Made by a program: the position numbers and the translations under genes
Assembly: GCA_002086835.1 (NCBI GenBank)
Contig: MVIG01000001.1
Coordinates: 682,001-746,000 of the forward strand
Direction: 5' to 3'
DNA length: 64,000 nucleotides
Origin: Mycolicibacterium porcinum
GTDB lineage: Bacteria; Actinomycetota; Actinomycetes; Mycobacteriales; Mycobacteriaceae
The notes under the pieces: model-generated
The model's input: only the letters and a program-made list of their open reading frames with translations
What the model was told of the DNA's origin: nothing
Database searches by the model: none
Shown: positions 38,020 through 48,335 of the stretch, piece by piece
Layout: every line of letters begins with the position of its first letter
How positions within the stretch are numbered: position 1 is the first letter of the stretch

Positions 38020-38793
38020 TCAGCCCAGTTGCTCGAGGATCAACTTCGCGGTGTCGGCGGGTTTGGCCTGGGCCACCATGTGGTCGCAATCCCAGTCCAG
38101 CAGGGCGAAATCCGGGCCGAGGTGATCACCCAGTGCGCTGATGAGACCGTCGCGTGCGTACGGCGGGTTGGTGCGGGTGGCGCGGACCAGGACGGTGGGA
38201 GTGCCCTTGCGCGGCAAGGCAACCGGGCGCGCCAGCTCACTCCAGTAGGACATCATGGCCGGAATGCTGATCCGCCATCCGTAGCGGCCGCCGGGGAGCT
38301 CGACCAGATGCTCGTCGAGGTCCCGGTCCAACTCCGCCGGTGCCACGTCGCCCCACGAACCGTTGGCCTTCTCGGTGCGCGCCTCGGCGCGGTCGGGATA
38401 ATCGGGTGAGGCCAACATGGAATCGGCGATCTCACGCATCCACTCGCCGTCGAGCTCCACCGCCGGGTCCAGCAGAACCAGCCCGCTGACCAGATCCGGA
38501 TGTGCGGCAGCGAGATTGAGTGCCACCGCACCGCCGAACGAATGCCCGGCGACCAGGGTCGGGCCGTCCAGCAGTGCGGCCAGGGCCTCGACGTTGGCGT
38601 CGAGGGTCCACGGGGCGGCCCACGACGAGCGACCGTGCCCCAGCAGGTCAGGGGCCAGCACCGCCACCTCGGGCAGGTGTTGCTCGGCCAGCGTCTTCCA
38701 GCGTTGGCCGTGCCCGGTCAAGCCGTGGACGAGCAACAGCCGGGGTGGCTCGTCGGGGCCGTAGCGGTGAACATGCAACTTCTCGGCTGACAT
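38020..38793 (-). CDS. lipV: Alpha/beta hydrolase LipV
   Basis: This 257-residue serine hydrolase has oxyanion motif LVHGLTGHG, nucleophile elbow GHSFGGAV, and acidic and histidine residues in LLDPAVEL and CDHMVAQ. The orthologue position (Rv3203) is the basis for the symbol. The substrate is unknown; the family includes lipases and esterases. Same strand as, and just upstream of, the ATL gene. Confidence 0.85.
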   Translation of the reverse strand: MSAEKLHVHRYGPDEPPRLLLVHGLTGHGQRWKTLAEQHLPEVAVLAPDLLGHGRSSWAAPWTLDANVEALAALLDGPTLVAGHSFGGAVALNLAAAHPDLVSGLVLLDPAVELDGEWMREIADSMLASPDYPDRAEARTEKANGSWGDVAPAELDRDLDEHLVELPGGRYGWRISIPAMMSYWSELARPVALPRKGTPTVLVRATRTNPPYARDGLISALGDHLGPDFALLDWDCDHMVAQAKPADTAKLILEQLG

Positions 38794-38817
38794 CTCATAG
38801 ATGCTGCCAGAACTCAG

Positions 38818-38902
38818 GCTCCGCTACTTGTCGGGTCTATCGCTCCAATCCGCTCCGCTACTTGTCTGGCCGTTCGCTCCAATCCGCTCCGCTACTTGTC
38901 GG
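38818..38902. repeat. 34-bp tandem repeat, two and a half copies, before adnA
   Basis: Copies lie at 38818-38851, 38852-38885 and, truncated, 38886-38902. Each begins GCTCCGCTACTTGTC and ends TCGCTCCAATCC with an 8-base variable middle. The period is exactly 34. The third copy overlaps an in-frame TTG and stops 14 bases before the adnA ATG. It resembles a MIRU/VNTR-type locus. There are no spacers, so it is not CRISPR. Confidence 0.85.
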
Positions 38903-38916
38903 TGCCCTCTGGTGTC

Positions 38917-41900
38917 ATGCATCCCATGACCGCACAACACGTCCAGCCCACGCTGACCGGCACCGAACTGCTGGCACCGGGGCGCAACGGCGTGGTGCGG
39001 GTGCTTGGTGGTTCGGGCACCGGGAAGAGCTCGCTGTTGATCAGCACCGCGGTCGAGCACATCGCGGCGGGCACCGACCCTGAGTCGGTGTTGCTGCTGA
39101 CGGGTTCGGCCCGGCTGCGTTCGGAGGCCAGGGCCGCCATCACCGCGCGGCTGCTCGGGGCGGGCACCCATGGTGTGGTGCGGGAACCGTTGGTGCGCAC
39201 CGTGCACTCCTACGCCTTCGCGCTGCTGCGGCTGGCGGCCCAGCGCAACGGGGATCCGCCGCCCCGGCTGATCACCACCGCCGAACAGGACGGCATCATC
39301 CGCGAGCTGCTGGCCGGCGATTTGGAGGACGGTGCCGATTCGCCCGTGGGCTGGCCCGAGCAGTTGTGGCCCGCGCTGAGCACCGCGGGTTTCGCCACGG
39401 AGCTGCGTGACCTGCTGGCCCGCTGCACCGAGCGCGGTGTGGATCCTCGTGCGCTGCAACGGCTCGGTCGCTCGGCGGGGCGCCCGGAATGGTTGGCGGC
39501 CGGCCGGTTTGCGCAGGCCTACGAGCAGATCATGCTCCTGCGGTCGGCGGTCGGGATGGCCGCGCCGCAGGCCACCGTGCCTGCACTGGGCGCGGCCGAA
39601 CTCGTCGGCGCGGCGCTGGAAGCGCTCGGGACCGATGCCGATCTGCTGGCCGCCGAGCGCGCGCGGATCAGCCTGCTTCTGGTGGACGACGCGCAGCACC
39701 TGGACCCGCAGGCCGCGCTGCTGGTCCGGGTGCTGGCCGCGGGTGCGGGGTTGACCGTCATCGCGGGCGATCCAGACCAGGCGGTGTTCGGTTACCGCGG
39801 CGCCGATCCGGTCTTGTTGCGCGATCAGGGTGACGCCGACGCCCCGGCCATCACCCTCACCCGGTCACACCGCTGCGCGCCTGCGGTGGCAGCGGCGATC
39901 TCGGGTATCGGACGCCGGCTGCCCGGCGTGGGGCCCGGCCGCGTGCTGGAGGGCAACCCCGAGCGGGGACAGGGTGAAGTGACCCTGCGGATGGCGGCCA
40001 CCGCGCATGCCGAGAATGCGTTCATCGCCGATGCCCTGCGCCGGGCCCACCTCGTGGACGGGGTGCCGTGGTCGGAGATGGCCGTTGTCGTGCGCTCGAT
40101 TCCTCGGGTGGGCGCGGGGCTCGCTCGGGCGCTGAGCGGGGCCGGCGTGCCCGTTCGGGCGACGGGTCCCGACCTGGGGCTCGCACAGCAGCCGGCGGTC
40201 GCGGCCCTGCTGACGGTGCTGGAGACGACGGCATCCGGTCACCTGGACGGTGACAGCGCGGTCAGCCTGCTCACCGGCCCGATCGGGCGCGTCGACCCGG
40301 TGACGCTGCGGCAGTTGCGCCGGGCATTGCGCCGGGCCGACGGCTCCACGCCGCCAAGGGATTTCACCGATCTGCTGGTCGCGGCCATCGCGGCGGAACC
40401 GGCCGGACTGTCGGCCGAACACGTCAAGCCACTGCGCCGGCTGCGGTCGGTCCTGGCCGCCGCCCGCCGCAGCGAGCGGGACGGCGCCGACCCGCGCTAC
40501 ACCCTGTGGCAGGCCTGGAACGCCTGCCGCTTGCAGCCGCGCTGGCTGGCCGCCAGCGAGCGGGGCGGCACCATCGGAGCTCAGGCCGATCGGGATCTGG
40601 ATGCGGTGACCGCCCTGTTCGACGTGGCAGACCAGTACGTGAACCGCACGGCGGGAGCGTCGTTGAGCGGGCTGGTGGACCATGCGATTGGGCTGGGCGC
40701 GTCGATGTCGACAGCGGATGCCGCACCGCAGACCGACGCCGTGGCGGTGCTCAGCGCACATGCCGCCCTCGGCCGGGAATGGGACTTCGTGGTGATCGCC
40801 GGTGTGCAGGAAGGCTTGTGGCCCAACACTGTTCCGCGCGGCGGCATCCTTGGTACGCAGAATCTGGTGGATGTGCTCGACGGTGTGGCCGCCCCGGACG
40901 ACCGTGCGGTGTCGACCCGGGCCCCGCTGCTGGCCGAGGAGCGTCGGCTGCTGATGGCGGCCATGGGCCGGGCCCGCACGCGCCTGCTGGTGACCGCGGT
41001 GGACAGCGACGGTGGCGACGAATCGCTGCTGCCCTCGCCGTTCTGCGCCGAACTGGCCGAGGTGGCAACCGAATCCGTGTCCCTGCCGCCATTGGCCGCA
41101 CCGCGGGTGCTGCAGTCCTCGGCGGTGGTCGGCCGGTTGCGCGCTGTCGTGTGCGCGCCGGAAGGTGCTGTCGATGAGGAGTCGCGGTCCTGCGCGGCAA
41201 CCCAATTGGCCAGGCTGGCCGCTGCCGGGGTGCCGGGTGCCGATCCCTCGCAATGGCACACCATGACCGCGCTGTCCACCGAGGAGCCGCTGTGGTCGGA
41301 CCCCGAACACGTGGTGACCCTTTCGCCGTCGACGCTGCAGATGCTCACCGATTGCCCGCTGCGTTGGCTGCTGGAGCGACACGGCGGCAGCGACGGGCGC
41401 GATGTGCGGTCGACGGTCGGTTCGCTGTTGCATGCGCTGGTGTCCGACTCCGGCAAGACCGAGAGCCAGCTGGTCAATGACCTGGAAAAGGTCTGGGAAG
41501 ACCTGCCTTTCGAGGCGAAGTGGTATTCGGACAACGAGTTGACGCGCCATCGGGCGATGCTGGAGACCTTCACCCGGTGGCGTGCGGACTCCCGGGGCCA
41601 GCTGACCGAGGTCGCCACCGAGATCGACGTCGAGGGCACCATCGTGGAGCCGGGGGCCGAGGGGCCGGGCGTCCAGGTGCGCGGCCGGTTGGACCGCCTC
41701 GAGCGGGACCGGGCCGACCGCCTCGTCGTGGTCGACCTCAAGACCGGCAAGAGCCCTGTCACCAAGGGCGATGCGCAGAAGCACGCCCAGCTGGCCACCT
41801 ATCAGCTCGCGGTGGCCGCGGGCTTGTTGCCGCACGGGGATGAGCCGGGCGGGGGCCTGTTGGTATACCTGGGCAAGGCGGGGGCGGCCGGCGCCACCGA

Positions 41901-42072
41901 ACGCGAACAGGATCCGATGACACCCGACACCCGTGCCGACTGGTTGGGCACCGTCAGTACGGCGGCCGCCGCCACGGCCGGGCCGCAGTTCACCGCCCGG
42001 GTCAACGACGGCTGCGCGAACTGCCCGGTGCGGTCGTCGTGCCCGGCCCAAGCCCTCGGGGACCGGTCATGA
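38917..42072 (+). CDS. adnA: AdnA subunit of the AdnAB helicase-nuclease
   Basis: This 1051-residue subunit has a UvrD-like motor (Walker A GGSGTGKS at 31-38) and a C-terminal RecB-like nuclease (VVDLKTGKSP, HAQLATYQLA). Iron-sulfur cysteines are C813 (TDCPLRW) and C1033, C1036, C1042 (CANCPVRSSC). Its Walker B reads LLVDDAQHLD, not DE. AdnAB resects double-strand breaks in mycobacteria. The start is ATG 38917 or 38926, and neither has a good ribosome site. The stop overlaps adnB (ATGA). Confidence 0.93.
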   Translation: MHPMTAQHVQPTLTGTELLAPGRNGVVRVLGGSGTGKSSLLISTAVEHIAAGTDPESVLLLTGSARLRSEARAAITARLLGAGTHGVVREPLVRTVHSYAFALLRLAAQRNGDPPPRLITTAEQDGIIRELLAGDLEDGADSPVGWPEQLWPALSTAGFATELRDLLARCTERGVDPRALQRLGRSAGRPEWLAAGRFAQAYEQIMLLRSAVGMAAPQATVPALGAAELVGAALEALGTDADLLAAERARISLLLVDDAQHLDPQAALLVRVLAAGAGLTVIAGDPDQAVFGYRGADPVLLRDQGDADAPAITLTRSHRCAPAVAAAISGIGRRLPGVGPGRVLEGNPERGQGEVTLRMAATAHAENAFIADALRRAHLVDGVPWSEMAVVVRSIPRVGAGLARALSGAGVPVRATGPDLGLAQQPAVAALLTVLETTASGHLDGDSAVSLLTGPIGRVDPVTLRQLRRALRRADGSTPPRDFTDLLVAAIAAEPAGLSAEHVKPLRRLRSVLAAARRSERDGADPRYTLWQAWNACRLQPRWLAASERGGTIGAQADRDLDAVTALFDVADQYVNRTAGASLSGLVDHAIGLGASMSTADAAPQTDAVAVLSAHAALGREWDFVVIAGVQEGLWPNTVPRGGILGTQNLVDVLDGVAAPDDRAVSTRAPLLAEERRLLMAAMGRARTRLLVTAVDSDGGDESLLPSPFCAELAEVATESVSLPPLAAPRVLQSSAVVGRLRAVVCAPEGAVDEESRSCAATQLARLAAAGVPGADPSQWHTMTALSTEEPLWSDPEHVVTLSPSTLQMLTDCPLRWLLERHGGSDGRDVRSTVGSLLHALVSDSGKTESQLVNDLEKVWEDLPFEAKWYSDNELTRHRAMLETFTRWRADSRGQLTEVATEIDVEGTIVEPGAEGPGVQVRGRLDRLERDRADRLVVVDLKTGKSPVTKGDAQKHAQLATYQLAVAAGLLPHGDEPGGGLLVYLGKAGAAGATEREQDPMTPDTRADWLGTVSTAAAATAGPQFTARVNDGCANCPVRSSCPAQALGDRS

Positions 42073-45000
42073 CGCACATCGCACCGGCCGGCGTGCGGTA
42101 CAGCCCGGCCGAATTGTCTTCCGCACTAGGGCTGTTCCCGCCGACCGAGGAGCAGGCCGCGGTGATCGCCGCACCGCCCGGGCCTGTCGTGGTGATCGCC
42201 GGCGCGGGCGCAGGCAAGACCGAGACCATGGCAGCCCGGGTGGTCTGGCTGGTGGCCAACGGCTATGCCACGCCATCGCAGGTGCTGGGACTGACCTTCA
42301 CCCGCAAGGCCGCCGGGCAGTTGCTGCGCCGTGTGCGCACCCGGCTGGCCCGGCTCGCCGGTGCCGGCCTGGCGCCGGTGCAGAGGGCAGGCGACGAGGC
42401 GGTGGAGTCGGCGACGGTCAGCACCTATCACGCGTTCGCCGGCACACTGCTGCGCGAACACGGGCTGCTGTTGCCGGTCGAGCCGGACACCCGGCTGCTC
42501 AGCGAGACCGAGCTGTGGCAGCTGGCGTTCGAGGTGGTGTGCGCCCATCCGGGGGAGCTGGCCATCGAGAAGACGCCGGCCGCCGTCACCGACATGGTGC
42601 TGCGCCTGTCCGGCGCGCTCGCCGAGCATCTGGTGGACACCGACCAGCTCCGCGACACCCACGTGGAGCTCGAGCGGCTGGTGCACACCCTGCCTGCCGG
42701 CCTGTACCAGCGGGATCGGGGGCCCAGCCAGTGGCTGCTGAAAATGCTGGCCACCCAGACCGAGCGCACCGAGCTGGTGCCGTTGATCGATGCGCTGCAC
42801 CAGCGGATGCGGGCCGACAAAGTGATGGATTTCGGTATGCAGATGTCCGCGGCGGCCCGGCTCGCCTCGAAGTTCCCTCAGGTAGGCGAGCAACTGCGGC
42901 AACGTTTCCGGGTAGTACTGCTCGACGAGTACCAGGACACCGGGCACGCGCAGCGGGTGGCGCTGTCCTCGTTGTTCGGCGGCGGCGTCGACGACGGCCT
43001 CGCGCTGACCGCGGTGGGGGATCCGATCCAGTCGATCTACGGCTGGCGGGGTGCGTCGGCGACGAACCTGCCCCGGTTTACCACGGACTTTCCGCTTGCC
43101 GACGGTACGCCCGCGCCGACCCTGGAGCTGCGGACCAGCTGGCGCAACCCGCCGAGCGCCCTGCATCTGGCCAATGCGGTGTCGGCCGAGGCGCGGCGTC
43201 GTTCGGTCACGGTGCATGAGCTGCGGCCCCGGCCCGACGCCGAGCCCGGCACCATCCGGTGCGCACTGCTCAATGACGTCGAGACCGAACGTGACTGGGT
43301 GGCAAACCATCTGGCCCGGATCTACCACGGTGCGGTGGCTCAAGGTGTGGATACGCCCACCGCTGCGGTACTGGTGCGGCGCAACGCCGACGCCGCGCCG
43401 ATGGCCGAGGCGTTGAGCGCCCGCGGGGTGCCGGTCGAGGTGGTCGGGGTGGCCGGGCTGCTGGCCGTACCCGAGGTGGCCGATCTGGTGGCGATGCTGC
43501 GACTGGTCGCCGATCCCGCCGCCGGGTCGGCGGTGATGAGGGTGCTGACCGGGCCGCGGTGGCGGTTCGGTGCCCGCGATATCGCCGCATTGTGGCGGCG
43601 CGCCAGGGAACTCGACGATCGGGTGGCGGGGGAGCCCAGCCCGGCCGAGATCGTGGCACAGGCCGCGCCAGACGCCGACGCGGCCTGTCTGGCGGACGCG
43701 ATCTGCGATCCCGGTGCCGCCGAACACTATTCGCCGGCCGGTTATCAGCGGATCGAGGCCCTCGGGCGCGAGCTGACCATGTTGCGTGCGCACCTGAGCC
43801 ACCCCCTGCCCGAATTGGTGGCCGAGGTGCGGCGCGTCGCCGGACTGGATGCCGAGGCGCGTGCCGCGCGTCCGGTTGCCGCGGGCTGGTCCGGGACCGA
43901 GAACCTCGACACGTTCTGCGATCTCGTGGCCGACTTCGCCGGGCGGCCGGGCGGTTCGGTGCTCGCGCTGCTGGCGTATCTGGACGTGGCGGCCGACGTG
44001 GAGAACGGCCTGGCTCCTGCCGAGTTGACGGTGTCGCACGAGCGGGTGCAGATCCTGACCGTGCACGCCGCCAAGGGGCTGGAATGGCAGGTGGTGGCGG
44101 TTCCGCATCTGAGCGGCCGAGTGTTCCCGTCGACGGCCTCGGTGCGTACCTGGCTGACGGATCCCTCGGATCTGCCGCCGCTGCTGCGCGGCGACCGGGC
44201 GACCGAGTCGGAGCTCGGTGTCCCGGTACTGGACACCTCGGACATCAACGACCGGAAGATCTTGTCGGACAAGATCTCCGATCACAAGCGCAGCCTCGAG
44301 CAGCGCCGCGTCGACGAGGAGCGGCGGCTGCTGTACGTCGCGATCACCCGGTCGGAGGACACGTTGCTCATCTCCGGGCATCACTGGGGTGCCACCGAGA
44401 GCAAGCCGCGTGGCCCGTCGGAGTTCCTCTGCGAGATCAAGGCCATCATCGAGGACGCCGCCGCGCAGGGCACACCGTGCGGGGAGATCGAACAGTGGGC
44501 TCAGGACCCGCCGGCCGGTGAAGCGAACCCGTTGCGGGACAAGGCTGTCGAGGCCATCTGGCCGGCGGCCCCGGCCCGGGCCTCCGATGTCGACCGAGGC
44601 GCGGCGCTCGTGGCCCAGGCCCAGGCCCAGACACAGCCAGGTGACGATGAGCGCCAAGACAGCACGCCAGACGATGCTGCCGACGTAGAGGGCTGGGCGG
44701 CCGACGTCGACGCGCTACTGGCCGAGCGTGATCGCGCACCCCAGGCCGCCCCGGTTGAGCTGCCCGGCCAGTTGTCGGTCAGCACACTGGTGGAGCTCAG
44801 CCGTGATCGGCAGGCCGCGTTGCAGCGGCTGCACCGCAGGCTGCCGCAGCGGCCGGATCCGCATGCCTTGTTGGGCACCGCATTCCACGAGTGGGTGCAG
44901 CGGTACTTCCACTCCGAGCGGTTGTTCGACCTCGATGATCTGCCCGGCGCGGTCGACGGCGACAGCGGTCGGGCCAGTGCTGCCGAGCTGTCCGAGCTGC

Positions 45001-45395
45001 AGGACGCCTTCGTCATGTCGCCGTGGGCGGCGCGCACCCCGATCGAGGTGGAGGTGCCGTTCGACATGGCGATCGGGCGGACCCGGACGACGGTCGTGCG
45101 GGGGCGCATCGATGCGGTGTTCGCGCAGGAGGACGGCACCACCACCGTGGTGGACTGGAAGACCGGCGAGCCCCCGGCCACCCCGGAAGCCTTGGCGCAG
45201 GCGGCGGTTCAGCTCGGGGTGTACCGCCTGGCTTGGGCGTCACTGCGTGGATGCCCGCCGGAGTCGGTGCGGGCCGCGTTCCATTACGTGCGGTCAGGGC
45301 AGACCGTGAGCCCCGAATCGCTTCCCGGCGAGGACGAACTCGTCGCCCTGCTGACCGACCCAGAGACCGCCCCGGATCTCGCGCAGGAGTCCTAG
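42069..45395 (+). CDS. adnB: AdnB subunit of the AdnAB helicase-nuclease
   Basis: This 1108-residue subunit has the lead UvrD-like motor: Walker [10 protein letters not shown] (43-51), motif [23 protein letters not shown] and VHAAKGLEW. The C-terminal nuclease has [10 protein letters not shown] (about 1027) and [10 protein letters not shown]. Unlike AdnA it shows no iron-sulfur cysteine cluster. A charged linker of about 60 residues rich in A, Q and D separates motor from nuclease. The ATG at 42069 overlaps the adnA stop. Confidence 0.94.
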   Translation: MTHIAPAGVRYSPAELSSALGLFPPTEEQAAVIAAPPGPVVVIAGAGAGKTETMAARVVWLVANGYATPSQVLGLTFTRKAAGQLLRRVRTRLARLAGAGLAPVQRAGDEAVESATVSTYHAFAGTLLREHGLLLPVEPDTRLLSETELWQLAFEVVCAHPGELAIEKTPAAVTDMVLRLSGALAEHLVDTDQLRDTHVELERLVHTLPAGLYQRDRGPSQWLLKMLATQTERTELVPLIDALHQRMRADKVMDFGMQMSAAARLASKFPQVGEQLRQRFRVVLLDEYQDTGHAQRVALSSLFGGGVDDGLALTAVGDPIQSIYGWRGASATNLPRFTTDFPLADGTPAPTLELRTSWRNPPSALHLANAVSAEARRRSVTVHELRPRPDAEPGTIRCALLNDVETERDWVANHLARIYHGAVAQGVDTPTAAVLVRRNADAAPMAEALSARGVPVEVVGVAGLLAVPEVADLVAMLRLVADPAAGSAVMRVLTGPRWRFGARDIAALWRRARELDDRVAGEPSPAEIVAQAAPDADAACLADAICDPGAAEHYSPAGYQRIEALGRELTMLRAHLSHPLPELVAEVRRVAGLDAEARAARPVAAGWSGTENLDTFCDLVADFAGRPGGSVLALLAYLDVAADVENGLAPAELTVSHERVQILTVHAAKGLEWQVVAVPHLSGRVFPSTASVRTWLTDPSDLPPLLRGDRATESELGVPVLDTSDINDRKILSDKISDHKRSLEQRRVDEERRLLYVAITRSEDTLLISGHHWGATESKPRGPSEFLCEIKAIIEDAAAQGTPCGEIEQWAQDPPAGEANPLRDKAVEAIWPAAPARASDVDRGAALVAQAQAQTQPGDDERQDSTPDDAADVEGWAADVDALLAERDRAPQAAPVELPGQLSVSTLVELSRDRQAALQRLHRRLPQRPDPHALLGTAFHEWVQRYFHSERLFDLDDLPGAVDGDSGRASAAELSELQDAFVMSPWAARTPIEVEVPFDMAIGRTRTTVVRGRIDAVFAQEDGTTTVVDWKTGEPPATPEALAQAAVQLGVYRLAWASLRGCPPESVRAAFHYVRSGQTVSPESLPGEDELVALLTDPETAPDLAQES

Positions 45396-45883
45396 CGGTC
45401 GCCGGCCGAGGTCAAGTTGGCGATCTCGGATCCCCAGACCGACCGTGCTCCGAGATCGCCGATGCGGTAGATCTGAACGATCGAGGCTACCCCTATCAGC
45501 ACGGCGACCACTCCCACAACGCCGTTGTAGAGCAGCCGACGGCTGGTGTCGCGCCGTTCGGCGAAATGCAGCCCTACCAAGGCCAGCGCGACGACGAGCA
45601 GCGCGAGTGCGAAGTAGATCATGGTGTCGCCGCGCTCGGCGTGCTCTTGCAGCACCGCATCCTGGGCAGGCCGCAGGTCGTAGAGCCATTCCCCGGCGTA
45701 GGTGGTCAATGGGGTCAAAACCGTTGTCACGACGGCCAGGACGAGGGTGAGCCACAACAGGTGCCCGCGGCGTGCGGCGGGCCACAGCGCGCAGAGCATC
45801 TCCAGCACCGCGGTCAGCGGCACCAGCACGACCAGCGCGTGGACGAGTAGGACGTGGGCCGGTAGGCCGTTGATGATTGTCAC
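45392..45883 (-). CDS. DUF2231 four-helix membrane protein
   Basis: This 163-residue integral membrane protein has four hydrophobic helices (about 12-32, 38-60, 88-108, 118-138) and an early histidine (LPAHVLLVHALVV), a common feature of DUF2231. The GTG start has AGGAG just upstream. The stop overlaps the convergent adnB stop by four bases. The role is unknown, though haem or redox links have been suggested for the family. Confidence 0.82.
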   Translation of the reverse strand: MTIINGLPAHVLLVHALVVLVPLTAVLEMLCALWPAARRGHLLWLTLVLAVVTTVLTPLTTYAGEWLYDLRPAQDAVLQEHAERGDTMIYFALALLVVALALVGLHFAERRDTSRRLLYNGVVGVVAVLIGVASIVQIYRIGDLGARSVWGSEIANLTSAGDR

Positions 45884-45917
45884 GGGGCTCCTTGGCTGGT
45901 CGGACGACGCTGAGAGG

Positions 45918-46631
45918 TCAGGCGATGGTGGTGCCCACCAGGAGCCCGATGAGATAGGTGATCACCAGGGCCAGACCGCCGCCGATCACGTTGCGCAGCA
46001 CCGCCCGTCCCTTCGGCGCCCCGCCCAGGCCGGCCGATACCGCCCCGGTGAGCATCAGCGCCAGCAGCACGGCCACCACGGTCACCGGGATCCGCCACGT
46101 CGTGGGCGGCACCAGGATCGCGATCAACGGCAACAACGCACCGATCGTGAACGACAGCGCCGACGACGCGGCAGCCTGCCACGGATTCGTCAGATCCTTG
46201 GGGTCGATACCCAATTCGACCTCCGCGTGCGCGGCGAAGGCATCGTGGTCGGTGAGCTCCTCCGCCACGGTGCGCGCAGTCGTGCTCGACAGGCCCTTGG
46301 CCTCGTACAGCGCGGTCAACTCGTCCAACTCGGCAGCCGGGTCGTCCCGCAGTTCGCGCCGCTCCTTGGACAGCAGTGCGCGTTCGGTGTCACGTTGCGT
46401 GCTCACCGAGACGTACTCGCCCAACGCCATCGAGACCGCGCCCGCGGCCAGGCCGGCGATTCCCGCGGTCAGGATCGGCGCCGTCTCCACTGTCGCGGCC
46501 GCCACGCCCACGACGATGCCGGCTGTCGACACGATGCCGTCGTTGGCGCCCAAAACCCCGGCGCGCAGCCAGTTCAGCCTCGATGACAGTGAACCCACGT
46601 GCGGCTCGGACGGATGGTTGGGGATCGTCAC
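45918..46631 (-). CDS. VIT1/CCC1-family metal transporter
   Basis: This 237-residue protein has five membrane helices and the family's signature LRAGVLGANDGIVSTAGIVVGVA, plus MALGEYVSVSTQRD. A cytoplasmic helical segment with E/H residues (LTDHDAFAAHAEVELG) would bind Fe(II) or Mn(II). It probably exports Fe/Mn. It starts at GTG 46631. Confidence 0.88.
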   Translation of the reverse strand: MTIPNHPSEPHVGSLSSRLNWLRAGVLGANDGIVSTAGIVVGVAAATVETAPILTAGIAGLAAGAVSMALGEYVSVSTQRDTERALLSKERRELRDDPAAELDELTALYEAKGLSSTTARTVAEELTDHDAFAAHAEVELGIDPKDLTNPWQAAASSALSFTIGALLPLIAILVPPTTWRIPVTVVAVLLALMLTGAVSAGLGGAPKGRAVLRNVIGGGLALVITYLIGLLVGTTIA

Positions 46632-46775
46632 GGGTCAGACGATATCGGTGAAAACCGCGCGCCACCAGCAACGATAGCCTTGCCAAACTTCGTCCGGCGC
46701 GGCTCGGGGTGCTGAGCGGCAATGAATCAGGCTGCTGCCCAGGTGTTCTGGTCAGCGGGCACGCGGGCCGCGCGA

Positions 46776-47165
46776 TCAGGAGTTGCGGTATACGCGCAGG
46801 GCCGACGTGATCATCGGGATCTGCAGCGGCAACCGGGCGATGGCCACGATCCGCATCGGCCATGGTTTGTCCCACCACAGCCGGACCATGTTCAGGTTCC
46901 CGGGAAACACGGCGATGAACAGCGCCACGGCGGCCAGCGCACCGAGTCGCCGGGTGCGGGGCACCGCCAGCAGCGCACCGGTCGCCAGCTCACCCACCCC
47001 GGAGGCGTAGGTGTAGAACCGGGCGCTGCCGGGCAGCTCGGCCGGGACGATCGAGTCGAAGGGCTTGGGGGCGACGAAGTGCAGCGTGCCCATGCCAAGG
47101 AGCAGGGCCGCCATGCGTTGGGCGGCGGGTGCGGCGGAGATCCGCTGAGCCTCGGGTGCGGTCAT
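46776..47165 (-). CDS. DoxX-like membrane protein
   Basis: This 129-residue protein with four membrane segments contains GTLHFVAPKPFDSIVPAELPG and NLNMVRLWWDKP, typical of DoxX/MauE-like proteins. Specific function is unknown. The gene is divergent from the potassium channel, with 75 bases between starts. Confidence 0.8.
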   Translation of the reverse strand: MTAPEAQRISAAPAAQRMAALLLGMGTLHFVAPKPFDSIVPAELPGSARFYTYASGVGELATGALLAVPRTRRLGALAAVALFIAVFPGNLNMVRLWWDKPWPMRIVAIARLPLQIPMITSALRVYRNS

Positions 47166-47240
47166 GGTTACATTGTGGCGTGCGTCTGATCAGAACGATC
47201 CCGGCGCGTCCCGGGGCACTTTGCTCGTTGATGGGGTCGC

Positions 47241-48335
47241 GTGGCTAAAGGCAGGCTGCGGCGCCGCCTCGCCGCGATCGACTCGAACCTGACTTCGCGC
47301 CCGGATGCCGCGCTCGTCGATGTGTTGCGCATCCCCGAGCCGTTCGTCAGTCCGGCCCGCAAGATCTTCATGCGGGTGCTGTACGCGTTGGGGGCGCTGT
47401 TCGCCGCGGTGCTCATCGTGTACGCGGATCGTTACGGGTATCGGGACAACGACAGCGCCCCGGATCCGAACAATCCGTTGACGTTCCTGGACTGCCTGTA
47501 CTACGCCACGGTGTCGCTGTCGACGACCGGCTACGGCGACATCACGCCGTACACGGATTCGGCTCGCCTGGTGAACGTCATCGTCATCACCCCGCTGCGG
47601 GTGGCCTTCCTGATCGTTCTCATCGGTACCACCGTGGAAACCCTGACCACCCAATCCCGGCAGGCGCTGAAGATTCAGCGATGGAGGAACAAAGTGCGCA
47701 ACCACACCGTCGTCGTCGGATACGGCACCAAGGGGCGGACGGCGGTCGCCGCGATGGTCGGCGACGAGGTCTCCCCGGCTGACATCGTCGTCGTCGACGA
47801 GAACGCGGCCGCGCTGGAACGGGCCAAGGGCGCCGGCCTCGTGACGGTGCACGGTGATGCCACCAATTCGGGTGTTCTGCGGCTGGCGGGTGCCCAGCAC
47901 GCCAAGTCGATCATCGTCGCGGCAGACAACGACGCCAGCGCGGTGCTGGTCACGTTGACCGCCCGTGAGCTGGCACCCAAGGCGAAGATTATCGCCGCGG
48001 TCCGGGAGTCGGACAATCTGCATCTGCTCAAGCAGTCCGGCGCGGACTCCACGGTGGTGTCCTCCGAGACCGCCGGGCGGCTGCTCGGTATCGCGACGCA
48101 GACGCCCAGCGTGGTGGAGATGATGGAGGATCTGCTGACGCCCGACGCCGGATTCGCGATCGCGGAACGGGAGGTGAGTCCCAAGGAAGAGGGCGGTTCA
48201 CCCCGGCATCTGCACGACATCGTGCTGGGCGTAGTGCGGGAGGGCCGTCTGGTGCGGGTGGACGCGCCCGAGGTGGATGCGCTGGAGGCCGGAGACCGGC
48301 TGCTCTACATCCGCAGCGCGGACGCCGAGCGATGA
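47241..48335 (+). CDS. Potassium channel with cytoplasmic RCK (TrkA-N) domain
   Basis: This 364-residue protein has two membrane helices (about 43-62 and 108-130) around a pore loop with selectivity filter TTGYGD (95-100). A Rossmann RCK domain follows (VVVGYGTKGRTAVAAM) and a TrkA-C domain at the end. It resembles MthK-type channels and Rv3200c. The GTG start at 47241 gives MAKGRLRRRLA. The stop overlaps nudC (ATGA), an unusual pairing of ion channel and NADH hydrolase that could link K+ flux to NAD(H) status. Confidence 0.9.
   Translation: MAKGRLRRRLAAIDSNLTSRPDAALVDVLRIPEPFVSPARKIFMRVLYALGALFAAVLIVYADRYGYRDNDSAPDPNNPLTFLDCLYYATVSLSTTGYGDITPYTDSARLVNVIVITPLRVAFLIVLIGTTVETLTTQSRQALKIQRWRNKVRNHTVVVGYGTKGRTAVAAMVGDEVSPADIVVVDENAAALERAKGAGLVTVHGDATNSGVLRLAGAQHAKSIIVAADNDASAVLVTLTARELAPKAKIIAAVRESDNLHLLKQSGADSTVVSSETAGRLLGIATQTPSVVEMMEDLLTPDAGFAIAEREVSPKEEGGSPRHLHDIVLGVVREGRLVRVDAPEVDALEAGDRLLYIRSADAER

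Noticed and set aside
38818-38902. CRISPR array
   Set aside because: The 34-base units are directly adjacent with a short variable middle but no unique spacers, and no cas genes are present.
42126-44657. Long open frame of about 840 codons antisense to adnB
   Set aside because: High G+C leaves long open antisense frames opposite strongly coding genes. Composition is rich in R, G, H and Q with no recognisable domain, while the plus strand encodes AdnB.
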